DNA of 64,000 nt from Micromonospora olivasterospora (GCF_007830265.1 NZ_VLKE01000001.1:4774001-4838000), one strand, 5' to 3'. Positions 9,454 to 19,273 are shown, counted from the first letter of the stretch. Program-made: numbers and translations. Notes: generated by a model not told the origin, from the letters alone.

Positions 9454-10199
9454 GATCCCGTGGTTCGGAGCGACCTGAGGACGGGCCCGAGGAGCGGCCC
9501 GAACCGCGCGCCAAGGGGCGCCGGTGGGGCCGGGGCCGATCCGACAGCGAGCCCGAGGAGCCGGTCAGCGGCGAGGAGTTCGGCTGGATCGACGACCTGC
9601 GCTCGGCCAAGCAGCAGCGCGGCGACCTGGGCCCCGGAGGGCCGGCGGGCCCGGGCCGGAGCCGGCGCGTGGTCCCGGCGGGCCGCAGGCGGCGCCGCCC
9701 GTGCGTGGCGGCGAGCCGTCCGCCCCGCGCCCCCGCCCCGTCGACGGGCCCTGGCCCGGCCCCACCGAGCCCGGGCGCCGCCCGGCCCCACCGAGCAGCC
9801 CTCGGGCCGCCTCCCGCGGCGCAGCCGCCCGTCCGTCCGGCACCGCAGCCGGCCGCCGGGGCGCAGCCGCCGGGGCAACCCGCGCGTCCGGCGCACCCGC
9901 CGGCCCAGCCGGCGGGCCCGGTGGCCGGGGCGGCCCGTCCGCCGTACCCGTCGGAGGTGACGCCCCGGCGACCGCAGCCGGCCGGCGAACAGCCCGGCCC
10001 GGTCAGCGCGCCGCCGGGGGAGGAACCCCGGCCACAGGAGCCCGTCGCCCCCGTCTCCGGTGCCCCCGGTCAGCGTCTCCGGCCGCGCGGGGCGCACGGC
10101 GCGGCCGCGGCCCCGCCGGTGCGCGGCGGCCGGCCGCCGACCGGCGGGTGGCCGGTCGGCCCGACGGGCCGCCCCCGCGCGCGACGCCGGCCTGCCGCG

Positions 10200-10350
10200 C
10201 CGCCGGCCGCCGCGCCGCGCCGGAGCAGCCTGCCGCGCCGGCCGGCCGCCGCGCCGCGCCGGAGCAGCCTGCCGCGCCGGCCGGCCGCCGCGCCGCGCCG
10301 GAGCAGCCTGCCGCGCCGGCCGGCCGCCGCGCCGCGCCGGAGCAGCCCGC
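10200..10350 (+). repeat. 39-bp tandem repeats in the disordered gene
   Basis: About three and a half near-identical 39-bp units, each encoding APEQPAAPAGRRA in the best frame. Repeat slippage or misassembly here could account for neighbouring frame changes. Confidence 0.8.
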
Positions 10351-11506
10351 CGCCTATCCGCCCCCGACCGGCGATGCGCTGCGCGGGGCGAGCGGCGAAC
10401 ACCCGGGCCGACCCGGCCGCGACCGGGACGACGCCGACGAGCCGACCGGGCGCGGCGCCGCCGTCCCGGCCCCGCCCGCCCCGGCGGTCGGCGGCGCGCT
10501 CCCGAGGAGCCCTCGATCGTGCCGGCCAGCGGCAACGCCCCGCCGGTGCCGGCCGCGCCCGGTTCGCCGGTCGTCCCCGGGCCGGCCGCCGCCCCCGGTC
10601 ACGTCGACCCGGCCGGCGCACCCGAGGGCGGCCGGCGTCGGGCCGGTCGCGCCCACCACACCGACCCGGCCATGCCCGTGGTCGACCGGTCCGGCGTGCC
10701 GGCCGCCGGAGAACCGACCGGTGCGCGCCCGGCGCCGGGCGGTGCCGGCCGCGCGTCCGTCGGCCGCGTCCGGCCCGGCACCGAACCCGCCGCGCCGGGA
10801 GAGCCGGGCACCCCGGCCACCGCCCGCGCCGCCGTGACCCCGCCGCGCCCGGAGGACCCCCGCACCGGCGAGGCCCGCCCGGTGCAGGAGCAGGGCACGG
10901 GCGAGTTCCGTCCGCCCCGGGAGCGGGGCGCCGCGGTCGTCCAGCCGGCGGAGCGGGCACCGGCGAGATCCTTCCGCCGCGGGACCCGGGCGTCGGCGAG
11001 CTCCGGCAGCCGGGGCCGGCGCGCGGCGCCGCCCGTCCTGTGGGCCCGGGCGAGGGCCAGGGCCGTCCGGGGGCCGAGGACCGGCCGGCGCCGGCGGCCG
11101 GGGTCGAACTCCGGCCCGGCGTGGCTCCGGGCCCCCGGTCCCCCAGCGGTGCCCGCCCCGACGCGGCGGGCGCGAGCCCGACGATGCCCGGCGCCGGGCC
11201 GGCCCCGGAGGTCGGTCCCGGTCACCCGGACCGCCCGGACGGGCCACCGGCCGCCCCCGCGGGGCGGGCGGCGCCGCCGGGCGCCCGGCCCGGCCGAGCC
11301 ACCCCACCCGGCGTCGTCCCGGCCCGACGGCGGCGCCGGCCCCCGGCCGTGGCGCGCGCGGCGGCCGCGGTCGGTCGCCCCGACGACGGGCCGGAGCACC
11401 GGGGAACCCCGCTGCAGCGCGGCGCGGGCCGACCCGGGCCCACCGGCGTGCCGGTGGCGCAGCCGGACCGCCCGGGCACCCACCCGCTGCGGCCCGGGCC
11501 ACAGCC

Positions 11507-12256
11507 GTGGTGGCCCCCGCCGCCGTACCCGCCGACGAGCACGGCGGTGAGCCGTCGCTGCGGCGGGCCGCCGGGCAGGAGGGCGACGACGACGCCCCGG
11601 CCCGTCCCCGCGGGCTGCGCTCGGAGCTGCGCCGCCAGATGCGCCAGCGGCGGCGGCTGCGGCTGGGCGTGCTCGTGATGGTCAGTGTGGTGCTGCTCGG
11701 CGCGCTGCCGCTCTACTTCGGCATCCGGACGCTGAGCCGCGACCCGGTCTTCGACTCCCTCGACGGGCTGGACGTGCCGGGCTGGGCGGCGACGAAGACG
11801 GTGGACAACGTCAGCGGCAACCGCTGGTGCCTGGAGGAGTGCCGGCTGCGGGAACGCACGCTGGAGTCGGGGCGGCCCGTCGAGGAGACCGCGCAGGCGT
11901 ACGAGCGTGCCCTGAGCGCGGCCGGCTGGCGGCGGTGGAAGACGAGCCACTGCCCGGCCCAGCCGGCGAAGGGCAGCTACACCTGCTGGCGCCGCGACGA
12001 GCTGACCCTCGACCTCTGGGTACGCGCGCCGACGTGCGTCCCGCCGCCGGTCGACGGCCAGCCGGCGCCGACGCCGCTCGCCTCGCCCGCAGCGCAGGAG
12101 TGCACCGGCTCGTTGGTGTCGGTGAAGGTCCGCAACGCGATCGACGACGAGCGGATCGGGCCGCTGCCGAGCACCGACCCGTCGCTCACGGGCGAGGACC
12201 CGTTCCCGACCCTGAGCGAGGATCCGCTGGGCGAACCGACACCCTCACCGTCGTGA
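11507..12256 (+). CDS. single-pass membrane protein with Cys-containing outer domain (C-terminal part of the 9450 gene)
   Basis: Intact frame forming the conserved end of the preceding broken gene; the GTG at 11507 is only its first possible start. It holds a basic juxtamembrane stretch (RSELRRQMRQRRRLRLG), one membrane helix (VLVMVSVVLLGALPLYFGI) and an extracytoplasmic domain beginning SRDPVFDSLDGLDVPGWA with six cysteines, including CLEEC and TCWRRDELTLDLWV, that could form disulfides. The tail is acidic and Ser/Pro-rich. This resembles conserved actinobacterial proteins of unknown role; no enzyme motif is visible. Confidence 0.7.
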   Translation: MVAPAAVPADEHGGEPSLRRAAGQEGDDDAPARPRGLRSELRRQMRQRRRLRLGVLVMVSVVLLGALPLYFGIRTLSRDPVFDSLDGLDVPGWAATKTVDNVSGNRWCLEECRLRERTLESGRPVEETAQAYERALSAAGWRRWKTSHCPAQPAKGSYTCWRRDELTLDLWVRAPTCVPPPVDGQPAPTPLASPAAQECTGSLVSVKVRNAIDDERIGPLPSTDPSLTGEDPFPTLSEDPLGEPTPSPS

Positions 12257-12405
12257 GCCGGTTTTCGTCACTGACGGTAGGGTCTGGGGCTGGTACGCCC
12301 GCCTGCACCCGCTGACCCGTCCTGGGTGGTCGAGCGCCGGTACGGGTGATCACGGTCGCGCGTCCCGGGCGGCGGGCCCCGGGACTCTGCTTGAGGAGGA
12401 CATGC

Positions 12406-12867
12406 GTGGATGGTGGACAGATCGCTGCGCTGATCGCGGCCGGCGCGTTCCTGATGCTGGTGCTCGTGCTGGCGGTGCCGATCCTGCGGCTGCGGCACAC
12501 CGTGGACGCCACGACCCGGATGATCAACGAGCTCAACGACCGCACCACCCCGCTGCTCGCCGACGTCAACGTCACGGTGCGGAACGTCAACACCGCGCTG
12601 GAGCAGGTGCAGACCTCGCTGGACGGGGTGAACCTCCAGCTGGCCAAGGTCGACACGATGACCAGCCACGCGCAGAACGTCACCGCGAACGTGGCGAACC
12701 TGGCCACCGTCGTCTCCGCCGCGGCGGCGAACCCGCTGGTGAAGGTCGCCGCGTTCGGCTACGGCGTACGCCGTGCCGCCGCCGCCCGGCGGCACGCGGA
12801 GAGCGAGCGCGAGGTGCGCGACACCATCAAGCAGCAGCGCCGGGCCGCCAGGCGCGGCGACCGGTGA
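12406..12867 (+). CDS. DUF948-type membrane-anchored helical protein
   Basis: A 153-residue protein: a membrane helix right at the N-terminus (IAALIAAGAFLMLVLVLAVPIL), then a long amphipathic helix with regularly spaced Asn/Asp/Val (TTRMINELNDRTTPLLADV; VNTALEQVQTSLDGVNLQL), then a basic tail. This is the DUF948 pattern. GTG at 12406 has GAGGAGGA five bases upstream, so it beats ATG 12403 and the further upstream frame. In actinomycetes this gene sits just upstream of alaS together with the next small gene, as here. The molecular role is unknown. Confidence 0.85.
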   Translation: MDGGQIAALIAAGAFLMLVLVLAVPILRLRHTVDATTRMINELNDRTTPLLADVNVTVRNVNTALEQVQTSLDGVNLQLAKVDTMTSHAQNVTANVANLATVVSAAAANPLVKVAAFGYGVRRAAAARRHAESEREVRDTIKQQRRAARRGDR

Positions 12868-12895
12868 GCCGGCCGCAGGACGGGAGGATGAGAGC

Positions 12896-13201
12896 ATGAG
12901 GCGCCTGTTCTGGCTCGGCATCGGGCTGGCCGTCGGCGTGGTGGTGGTCCGCAAGGCGACCCGCACCGCGCAGGCGTACACCCCGGCCGGCATCGCGAGC
13001 GGCCTGGCACAATCCGCTGGCGGCCTGGTGGAGTCGCTGCGTAGCTTCGTGGAGGACGTCCGGGTCGGGATGGCCGAGCGGGAGCAGGAGATCCACGAGG
13101 CGTTCGCCCGGGGCGAGGCGTTCGACGACCAGTTCGCCGAGCTGCGGGAGGACCCGCGCATCGGGGACCGAGAGATCTTTCCGGAGGAGCACCAGCGATG
13201 A
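12896..13201 (+). CDS. small membrane-anchored protein upstream of alaS
   Basis: A 101-residue protein with one N-terminal membrane segment ([18 protein letters not shown]), a helical middle ([25 protein letters not shown]) and an acidic/basic C-terminal part. ATG at 12896 follows GGGAGGA with normal spacing. The stop overlaps the start of alaS (ATGA), so the two are co-translated. It matches the conserved DUF6167-like gene of the actinobacterial DUF948-alaS-ruvX-mltG cluster by position and topology; the family name is from memory. Confidence 0.8.
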   Translation: MRRLFWLGIGLAVGVVVVRKATRTAQAYTPAGIASGLAQSAGGLVESLRSFVEDVRVGMAEREQEIHEAFARGEAFDDQFAELREDPRIGDREIFPEEHQR

Positions 13202-15876
13202 AGACAGCGGAGATCAGGCGGCGGTACCTCGCCCACTTCGAGGCGAACGGCCATGCCGTGGTGCCGTCCGCTCCGCTGCCCGCCATCAGCGACCCGAACC
13301 TGCTGTTCGTCAACGCCGGCATGGTGCAGTTCGTCCCCTACTTCCTGGGGCAGCAGACCCCGCCCTACCCGCGGGCCGTCAGCGTGCAGAAGTGCATCCG
13401 CACCCCGGACATCGACGAGGTCGGCAAGACCAGCCGGCACGGCACGTTCTTCCAGATGAACGGCAACTTCTCCTTCGGCGACTACTTCAAGGCCGGGGCG
13501 ATCCCGCTGGCCTGGGAGCTGTCCACCAAGCCGGTCGCCGAGGGCGGCTTCGGGCTGGACCCGGAGCGGATCTGGGCGACGGTCTACCTCGACGACGACG
13601 AGGCGTACCAGATCTGGCGGGAGACCGGCGTGCCGGCCGAGCGGATCGTGCGGCGGGGCAAGAAGGACAACTTCTGGTCGATGGGCATTCCCGGCCCGGC
13701 CGGCCCCTGCTCTGAGCTGTACTACGACCGGGGCCCCGCCTACGGGCGCGAGGGCGGCCCGGAGGTCGACGAGGACCGCTACCTGGAGTACTGGAACCTC
13801 GTCTTCATGCAGTACGAGATCGCCGACGTGACCAGCAAGGAGCACTTCCGCATCGTCGGCGACCTGCCCAAGAAGAACATCGACACGGGCATGGGCCTGG
13901 AGCGGATGGCCTCCCTCCTCCAGGGCGTCGACAACCTCTACGAGATCGACGAGGTCCGGCCGATCCTGGCCCGGGCCGCCGAGCTGACCGGCAAGCGGTA
14001 CGGCGCGCACTCCGGCCACGTGGCCAGCGAGTCGCACCCGGACGACGTCCGGCTGCGGGTGATCGCGGACCACGTCCGGACCGCGCTCATGCTGATCGGC
14101 GACGGGGTCACCCCGAGCAACGAGGGCCGCGGGTACGTGCTGCGCCGGATCATGCGCCGCGCCATCCGGGCCGTCCGGCTGCTCGGCTGGCAGGACCGGG
14201 CGCTGCCCGAGCTGCTGCCGGTGGCCCGGGACTGCATGGCCCCGTCGTACCCGGAGATCGCGGCCGAGTTCGACCGGATCGCGCAGTACGCGTACGCCGA
14301 GGAGGACGCCTTCCTGGCGACGCTGCGCGCCGGGACGACGATCCTGGACACGGCGATCGCCGAGACCAAGGCGGCCGGGCAGCCGGCGCTGCCGGGCGAC
14401 AAGGCGTTCCAGCTGCACGACACCTACGGCTTCCCGATCGACCTGACCCTGGAGATCGCGGCCGAGCAGGGGCTCCAGGTCGACGCCGACGGCTTCCGCC
14501 GGCTGATGGCCGACCAGCGGGCGCGGGCGAAGGCTGACGCGCAGGCGCGCAAGACCGGGCACGTCGACCTGTCGGCGTACCGGACGGTGCTCGACGCGGG
14601 CGGCCCGGTGGAGTTCACCGGGTACACCGAGCTGAACCGCGAGTCGCGGGTCCGCGCGGTGCTCTCCGGCGGCGACGAGGTCGGCGCGGCGGTCGAGGGC
14701 GACACGATCGAGCTGGTGCTCGACACCACCCCGTTCTACGCCGAGGGCGGCGGCCAGCAGCCCGACCAGGGCATGATCACCGTCGGCGGCGGGCTGGTCG
14801 AGGTCTTCGACGTGCAGCAGCCGGTGCCCGGCCTGATCGTGCACCGGGCCCGGGTGGTCCGGGGCGAGGTGCGCGCGGGCGAGACCGGGTACGCCGAGAT
14901 CGACGTGACCCGGCGGCGGGCGATCTCCCGCTCGCACACCGCGACGCACCTGGTGCACCAGACCATGCGCAACTTCCTCGGCGAGTCGGCCACCCAGGCC
15001 GGTTCGCTGAACGCCCCGGGCCGGCTGCGGTTCGACTTCAACACCCCGACCGGGGTGGCGCCGAGCGTGCTGCACGACGTGGAGCAGCAGGTCAACGAGG
15101 TGCTGCTGGCCGACCTGGAGGTGCACGCGTTCATCACCAGCCAGGAGGAGGCCCGCCGGATCGGCGCGATGGCCCTGTTCGGCGAGAAGTACGGTGAGCG
15201 GGTCCGGGTCGTCGAGGTCGGCGACTACGCCCGGGAGCTGTGCGGCGGCACGCACGTGGCCCGCTCGGCGCAGCTCGGCCTCGTCAAGATCCTGTCCGAG
15301 TCGTCGGTCGGCTCCGGCGTCCGCCGGATCGAGGCGCTGGTCGGCATGGACGCGTTCGGCTTCCTGGCCCGCGAGCACCTGCTGGTCTCCCGCCTCGCCG
15401 AGCTGTTCCGGGTCCCCGGCGACCAGGTCGCCGACCGGGTGGAGCAGACCGTCACGCAGCTCCGCGACGCGGAGAAGGAGCTGGAGAAGCTGCGCGCCCA
15501 GCTCGTGCTCGGCGGCGCGGCGGCCCTCGCGGCGCAGGCGAAGGACGTGCGCGGCGTCGCGTACGTCGGCACGGAGGCGCCGGAGGGCGCGGCCGGCAAC
15601 GACGTGCGGACCCTGGCCCAGGAGATCCGCGGCAAGATCGACCCGGCCCGCCCGGCCGTGGTGGCCGTGGCGGCCCGGGCCGGCGGGAAGGCGTCCCTGG
15701 TGGTGGCCGTGAACGCGGCGGCCCGGGGCCGGGGCGTGTCGGCGAAGGACCTGGTGAAGGCGGCGCTGTCCGGCCGGGGCGGCGGCAGCGACGACCTCGC
15801 CCAGGGTGGCGGCCTGCCGGCGGCCGAGGCGCCGAACCTGCTGGCCACCGTCGAGAAGGCGATCGCCGAGGCGTGA
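13198..15876 (+). CDS. alaS: alanyl-tRNA synthetase
   Basis: Class II synthetase that charges tRNA-Ala and edits mischarged Ser/Gly. The 892-residue protein is full length: catalytic domain ([34 protein letters not shown]), tRNA-recognition domain, editing domain with the zinc site His580-x3-His584 (HTATH) and Cys682-x3-His686 (CGGTH), and the C-terminal DHHA1-like domain (ending in [13 protein letters not shown]). ATG at 13198 overlaps the preceding stop. A hairpin closes the transcript or separates it from ruvX. No abnormality seen. Confidence 0.97.
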   Translation: MKTAEIRRRYLAHFEANGHAVVPSAPLPAISDPNLLFVNAGMVQFVPYFLGQQTPPYPRAVSVQKCIRTPDIDEVGKTSRHGTFFQMNGNFSFGDYFKAGAIPLAWELSTKPVAEGGFGLDPERIWATVYLDDDEAYQIWRETGVPAERIVRRGKKDNFWSMGIPGPAGPCSELYYDRGPAYGREGGPEVDEDRYLEYWNLVFMQYEIADVTSKEHFRIVGDLPKKNIDTGMGLERMASLLQGVDNLYEIDEVRPILARAAELTGKRYGAHSGHVASESHPDDVRLRVIADHVRTALMLIGDGVTPSNEGRGYVLRRIMRRAIRAVRLLGWQDRALPELLPVARDCMAPSYPEIAAEFDRIAQYAYAEEDAFLATLRAGTTILDTAIAETKAAGQPALPGDKAFQLHDTYGFPIDLTLEIAAEQGLQVDADGFRRLMADQRARAKADAQARKTGHVDLSAYRTVLDAGGPVEFTGYTELNRESRVRAVLSGGDEVGAAVEGDTIELVLDTTPFYAEGGGQQPDQGMITVGGGLVEVFDVQQPVPGLIVHRARVVRGEVRAGETGYAEIDVTRRRAISRSHTATHLVHQTMRNFLGESATQAGSLNAPGRLRFDFNTPTGVAPSVLHDVEQQVNEVLLADLEVHAFITSQEEARRIGAMALFGEKYGERVRVVEVGDYARELCGGTHVARSAQLGLVKILSESSVGSGVRRIEALVGMDAFGFLAREHLLVSRLAELFRVPGDQVADRVEQTVTQLRDAEKELEKLRAQLVLGGAAALAAQAKDVRGVAYVGTEAPEGAAGNDVRTLAQEIRGKIDPARPAVVAVAARAGGKASLVVAVNAAARGRGVSAKDLVKAALSGRGGGSDDLAQGGGLPAAEAPNLLATVEKAIAEA

Positions 15877-15889
15877 TCGCGCAGCGTGT

Positions 15890-15926
15890 CGAGTCGGGGC
15901 GGACCGAGCCGGTTCGCCCCGACTCG
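15890..15926 (+). terminator. hairpin between alaS and ruvX
   Basis: CGAGTCGGGGCG (15890-15901) pairs perfectly with CGCCCCGACTCG (15915-15926), loop 13 nt, 13 nt after the alaS stop. Only TT follows, so it may be a weak terminator or an RNA-stabilising stem within the operon. Confidence 0.55.
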
Positions 15927-15976
15927 TTCCATGACGGGGGAAGTAACGGCTCGTCCCACGGCGGGGTGAACGACAG

Positions 15977-16438
15977 ATGACGGAATCGTCGCGCGGTGTC
16001 CGGTTGGGCGTGGACGTCGGTCAGGTCCGGGTCGGGGTGGCCCGGTCGGACCCGCACGGGGTGCTCGCCACGCCGCTGGTCACCCTCGCCCGGGACCTGA
16101 CCGCCGAGCCCGACGCGGTGCCGGCGGACATGGCGGAGCTGGCGGCGCTGGTCGCCGAGCACGAGGCGGTCGAGGTGGTGGTCGGTCTTCCGGTCAACCT
16201 GGCCGGCCAGCACGGCCCGGCGGCCCGAAACGTGAAGGCGTACGCTGACCGACTGGCCGGTGTAATAGCACCCGTTCCGGTAACGCTCACCGACGAGAGG
16301 ATGTCGACCGTGGTCGCGTCTCGTAGGCTGGCCGAGCGTGGCGTCAGGGGGAAGCGCCAACGCGCGGTGGTCGACCAGGCCGCCGCGGTCGAGATCCTGC
16401 AGAGCTGGCTGGACGCGCAGCGGAGGCGGACGCGATGA
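15977..16438 (+). CDS. ruvX: putative pre-16S rRNA nuclease / Holliday junction resolvase-like RuvX
   Basis: YqgF/RuvX-family RNase H-fold nuclease of 153 residues, implicated in pre-16S rRNA 5' end processing. The first acidic residue is in the strand RLGVDVGQVRVGVA (Asp in DVG), followed by VVGLPVNLAGQHGPAARNV, the second acidic site in LTDERMSTVVASRRL, and the C-terminal Asp in AVVDQAAAVEILQSWLD. Length is typical. The stop overlaps mltG's ATG (ATGATC), consistent with the conserved alaS-ruvX-mltG order. Confidence 0.94.
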   Translation: MTESSRGVRLGVDVGQVRVGVARSDPHGVLATPLVTLARDLTAEPDAVPADMAELAALVAEHEAVEVVVGLPVNLAGQHGPAARNVKAYADRLAGVIAPVPVTLTDERMSTVVASRRLAERGVRGKRQRAVVDQAAAVEILQSWLDAQRRRTR

Positions 16439-17631
16439 TCGACGATCTGGACCTCGGGTTCGACGAGTCGGATCGGGGTGAGAAGGGCCGGCACCGGCGC
16501 AGCGCGGTGCGCAGACGCCAGGGCAAGTCCTCTGGCGGTGGCGGGAAGACGGTCTTCGCCCTGCTCATGGCCCTCGTCCTGCTCGGTGGCATCGGTGGCG
16601 GGGCGTTCTACGGCTTCGACCGGGTCCAGAGCTACTTCGTCACCCCCGACTACGACGGCGCCGGCACCGGGGAGGTCGTGGTCGAGATCAAGCAGGGTGC
16701 GCTGATCGCCGACATGGCCGACGCCCTGTACACGGCCGGGGTGGTCAAGAGCTCGAAGGCGTTCATCGAGGCCGCCGCCGGGAACTCGCGGAGCAAGAAC
16801 ATCCAGCCCGGCAGCTACAAGGTGCGCAAGCAGATGAGCGCCGAGCACGCGCTGGGCATGCTGCTGGACCTGAAGAACAAGGTGATGAACGGGATCACCA
16901 TTCCCGAGGGCCGCACCGCCAAGAGCGTCTACAAGCTGCTGTCGGAGAAGACCAAGATCCCGGTCAAGGACTTCGAGGCCGCCGCGAAGGACCCGGAGGC
17001 GCTCGGCGTGCCGGACTGGTGGTTCAAGCGCACCGACAACAAGCCGGTGAAGAAGTCGATCGAGGGCTTCCTTTACCCGGACACGTACGAGATCCCGCCG
17101 AAGGCCACCGCCGAGAGCATCCTGTCGATGATGGTGGAGAACTTCCTCACCGTCACGAGCGAGATGAAGTTCGTCGACCGGGTGCAGGCGGAGCGCAAGA
17201 TCGCGCCGTACGAGGCGCTGATCGTCGCGTCGCTGGCGCAGGCCGAGGCCGGCAACCCCGACGACCTGGGCAAGGTCGCCCGCGTGGCCTACAACCGGGT
17301 GTACGGGGAGTTCCCGTGCAACTGCCTGGAGATGGACGTCACGGTCAACTACTACCTGGAGCTCACCGGCCAGAAGACCAAGGCGTCGAAGGATATGACC
17401 CCCGCCGAGTTGGACGACTCGAAGAACCCGTACAACCGGAAGCTGCGCGGCCTGCCGCCCACCCCGATCGACAACCCGGGCAAGCAGGCGCTGGAGGGCG
17501 CGATGGCCCCGCCGAACGGCAAGTGGCTCTACTTCGTGGCGATCGACAAGGAGGGGCACTCCGAGTTCGCCGATACGTACGAGCAGCACGAGCGGAACAT
17601 GGCCAGGGCCAAGGAGGCCGGGATCATCTGA
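16435..17631 (+). CDS. mltG: endolytic murein transglycosylase MltG
   Basis: Membrane-bound lytic transglycosylase (YceG/MltG) that cuts nascent glycan strands and helps set peptidoglycan chain length. The 398 residues comprise a charged cytoplasmic N-terminus, one membrane helix (about residues 38-61, FALLMALVLLGGIGGGAFYG), a LysM-like region, and the catalytic domain with VASLAQAEAG containing conserved Glu271, then KVARVAYNRV and NPYNRK..GLPPTPIDNPG near the end. All are family hallmarks. In related genomes aroE usually follows; here conserved synteny stops at this gene's end and an IS630 remnant begins 25 bp later, marking the left border of the accessory region. Confidence 0.95.
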   Translation: MIDDLDLGFDESDRGEKGRHRRSAVRRRQGKSSGGGGKTVFALLMALVLLGGIGGGAFYGFDRVQSYFVTPDYDGAGTGEVVVEIKQGALIADMADALYTAGVVKSSKAFIEAAAGNSRSKNIQPGSYKVRKQMSAEHALGMLLDLKNKVMNGITIPEGRTAKSVYKLLSEKTKIPVKDFEAAAKDPEALGVPDWWFKRTDNKPVKKSIEGFLYPDTYEIPPKATAESILSMMVENFLTVTSEMKFVDRVQAERKIAPYEALIVASLAQAEAGNPDDLGKVARVAYNRVYGEFPCNCLEMDVTVNYYLELTGQKTKASKDMTPAELDDSKNPYNRKLRGLPPTPIDNPGKQALEGAMAPPNGKWLYFVAIDKEGHSEFADTYEQHERNMARAKEAGII

Positions 17632-17656
17632 TATCCGGCATAACGCGGCGGCGGAC

Positions 17657-17960
17657 GTGGTCTTCTGGGTCCTCCGGGTTGTTGACCTCGGGCGGAAGGT
17701 CCACCTGATCGTGGACCGGCACCCGGTCCACCGCCGAGTCACCGTGCGCGACTGGCTGTCGGAACGCGTTGAGCATATTGAGAAAAGGCTTTCACGGCTT
17801 CGGGCTGGTTCTGCCTGCGGCGCAGGTGCGCAGCAGCCGCTGCGGCGAGTTCGGCGGGGTTGGCCGGGTTCGCTTGCGCCACATGCCGTTTGATGTCGCT
17901 GTTGAGCAGTTCCATGGGGTTGAGTTCGGGTGCGTAGCCGGGCAGGAAGTGCGTTCGGCA
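17657..17960. mobile_element. IS630-family transposase remnant with its 3' part inverted
   Basis: On the plus strand 17657-17785 reads VFWVLRVVDLGRKVHLIVDR, then HPVHRRVTVRDWL and SERVEHIE: the second-Asp block of IS630 DDE transposases. The block that should follow (HFLPGYAPELNPMELLN and on to AVKAFSQYA) is present, but on the minus strand, from about 17957 down to 17786. Flipping that ~170-bp segment would rebuild VEHIE-THFLPGYAPELNP in frame, so this is an in-place inversion of a transposase fragment. The N-terminal half and both IS ends are missing. It cannot be active. Confidence 0.75.
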
Positions 17961-18055
17961 AGCCAGAGGTCCGCTACGCCGCCGGCTGATCAGCACATGT
18001 TTGCCCTTCGGGCCGCACTCGCTTCCGAAGGACGCCGAGAGATACGGCAGGAAGG

Positions 18056-18078
18056 GCCCCCAGCGGGGGCCGTTTTTG
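18056..18078 (+). terminator. rho-independent terminator
   Basis: GGCCCCC (18056-18062), a 3-nt loop AGC, GGGGGCC (18066-18072), then G and TTTTT (18074-18078): a classic intrinsic terminator for plus-strand transcripts. It lies inside the IS630/GntR debris and would shield the PP2C gene from upstream transcription. It is unusual here in having a real T-run. Confidence 0.8.
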
Positions 18079-18119
18079 TCCGGATTGCCGTTGGCCACTT
18101 TATCGCTACTGTCCGACAG

Positions 18120-18226
18120 CCTGGCACACGACGTACGACACCGCCGGACGCCCCGTGGAAGTCATGCTCGCCGTCATCGCAGGCGATATGGTCCAGATGT
18201 CGTACCGATTCAAGATCCCCGACTGA
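18120..18226 (+). pseudogene. C-terminal fragment of a GntR-family regulator (UTRA domain)
   Basis: The plus-strand frame ending at TGA 18224-18226 reads TTYDTAGRPVEVMLAVIAGD, then MVQMSYRFKIPD. YDTAGRPVEV followed by a beta strand with a Tyr-x-Phe ending is the usual end of a GntR UTRA ligand-binding domain. No winged helix or start is present upstream; the 5' part has been lost where the IS630 debris lies. The PP2C gene follows after 6 bp, so the pair was probably one operon. Confidence 0.6.
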
Positions 18227-18232
18227 GGCGGC

Positions 18233-19036
18233 CTGTGCACGGCACCTACACGGCCGCAACCGGAGGCGGCGCCGGACGGCCCCAACGAGGACCACTTCGC
18301 CGTCGGCGACGGGTGGGCCCTGGTCCTGGACGGCGCAGGTCGCTATCCCAACGAGTCAGGCGGCTGCATTCACCCCGTCACCTGGGTCGTTGCTCGCCTC
18401 GGCGCCCATCTCAGCCGCCACCTGGCCGAGCGGCCCGAGCAGCCGCTCACCGCGATAGCCCGCTCTGCGATCGAGGCAACCATGGCCGATCACGGCCCGG
18501 CCTGCGACCTAAGCCACCCACTCTCCCCAGGGGCGACAGCCGCGATCATTCGGCTTCGAGACGACCAAGTCGAGTGGTTGGTGGTCGGTGACTGCGCGGT
18601 CGTCATCGACCAAGGGCAAGGCGAACCCACGAGCATCATCGATGACCGGGTTGATCGCCTGCCCGGCGCACCGGTTGTCGAGGGCCGCGTACGCACCTAC
18701 TCGCCGGCCTATGTGGCAACGATTCGCAATCGGCCAGGCGGGTTCTGGGTCCTGGGAGCCGCGCCTGCTGCGGCCGAACACGCGCTGACGGGAGCCCTTC
18801 CACAGCGCTCGGTCACACAGATCCTGCGGTGCACCGACGGCGTCTCACGCCTGACTGAGCGTTACGGGTGGGGTTGGAGTGCTGTCTTTGCCCTATGCGA
18901 GGAAGGCGGCCCCGAGGCGCTCATCCGTGCCGTGCGTAGCGCCGAACGCGATGATCCGAACCCGCGGCGTTGGCGGGGCAAACGTCATGACGATGCGACC
19001 GTGGTCGTCCTACGGATGGATCAGGTCTACGCCTGA
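18233..19036 (+). CDS. PP2C-family serine/threonine phosphatase-like protein
   Basis: A metal-dependent (PPM) phosphatase fold of 267 residues if it starts at the CTG at 18233. Motifs in order: NEDHFAVGDGWALVLDGAG (Asp33-Gly), SPGATAAIIRL, WLVVGDCAVVI, RCTDGVSRL and the final KRHDDATVVVL: all metal-binding Asp positions of the family are kept. No ATG, GTG or TTG occurs in frame before ATG 18482, which would cut off the first motif, so a CTG start just after the GntR stop (with GAGGCGG before it) or translational coupling is inferred. Such proteins often neighbour GntR regulators in actinomycetes; their substrate is unknown. Confidence 0.75.
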   Translation: MCTAPTRPQPEAAPDGPNEDHFAVGDGWALVLDGAGRYPNESGGCIHPVTWVVARLGAHLSRHLAERPEQPLTAIARSAIEATMADHGPACDLSHPLSPGATAAIIRLRDDQVEWLVVGDCAVVIDQGQGEPTSIIDDRVDRLPGAPVVEGRVRTYSPAYVATIRNRPGGFWVLGAAPAAAEHALTGALPQRSVTQILRCTDGVSRLTERYGWGWSAVFALCEEGGPEALIRAVRSAERDDPNPRRWRGKRHDDATVVVLRMDQVYA

Positions 19037-19273
19037 CCGAGGTCGCGGCGCTGGTAGTCATGGCGCTCGACCCGATCGGCGTTGACGAGGCGGCCACACC
19101 GCTCTGTCGAGAGCTTGCACCAAATGGCGGCGGCGGGCTCGTAGGCATCGCGCGGGTGGGGCCTGCCCGGAAAGTCAAAACCCCGGCTGCGTGCCCGCGT
19201 GGGGCAGAGGCGGACCGGGGTCTTCGTAGCTGAGCGTAGCGCTTGATCGGCACCTTTGGGACGTCAGCGCGGC

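Larger units (their letters stand above)
9450..12256 (+). pseudogene. long Pro/Ala/Arg-rich disordered membrane-anchored protein, frame broken several times
   Basis: Starts at GTG 9450 overlapping rarA's stop (GTGA). The first ~65 codons read SRGSERPEDGPEE...GEEFGWIDDLRSAKQQRGD, charged and plausible. After that sensible low-complexity peptide (PVDGPWPGPTEPGRR; RPPYPSEVTPRRPQPAGEQ; SIVPASGNAPPVPAAPGSP; GVGELRQPGPARGAARP) jumps between the three frames at about 9660, 9790, 10100, 10500, 10970 and 11510, before the conserved membrane-anchored C-terminus. All three frames stay open because of the base composition, which hides the breaks. If repaired it would be about 930 residues: a cytoplasmic disordered region, one membrane helix and an outer domain. 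Sequence errors in a repeat-rich, very GC-rich stretch are as likely as real decay. Confidence 0.55.

Noticed and set aside
12257..12405. tRNA or small RNA gene in the gap before the DUF948 gene
   Set aside because: No cloverleaf or convincing stem-loop with U-run could be drawn; only GC-rich spacer and a good ribosome-binding site.
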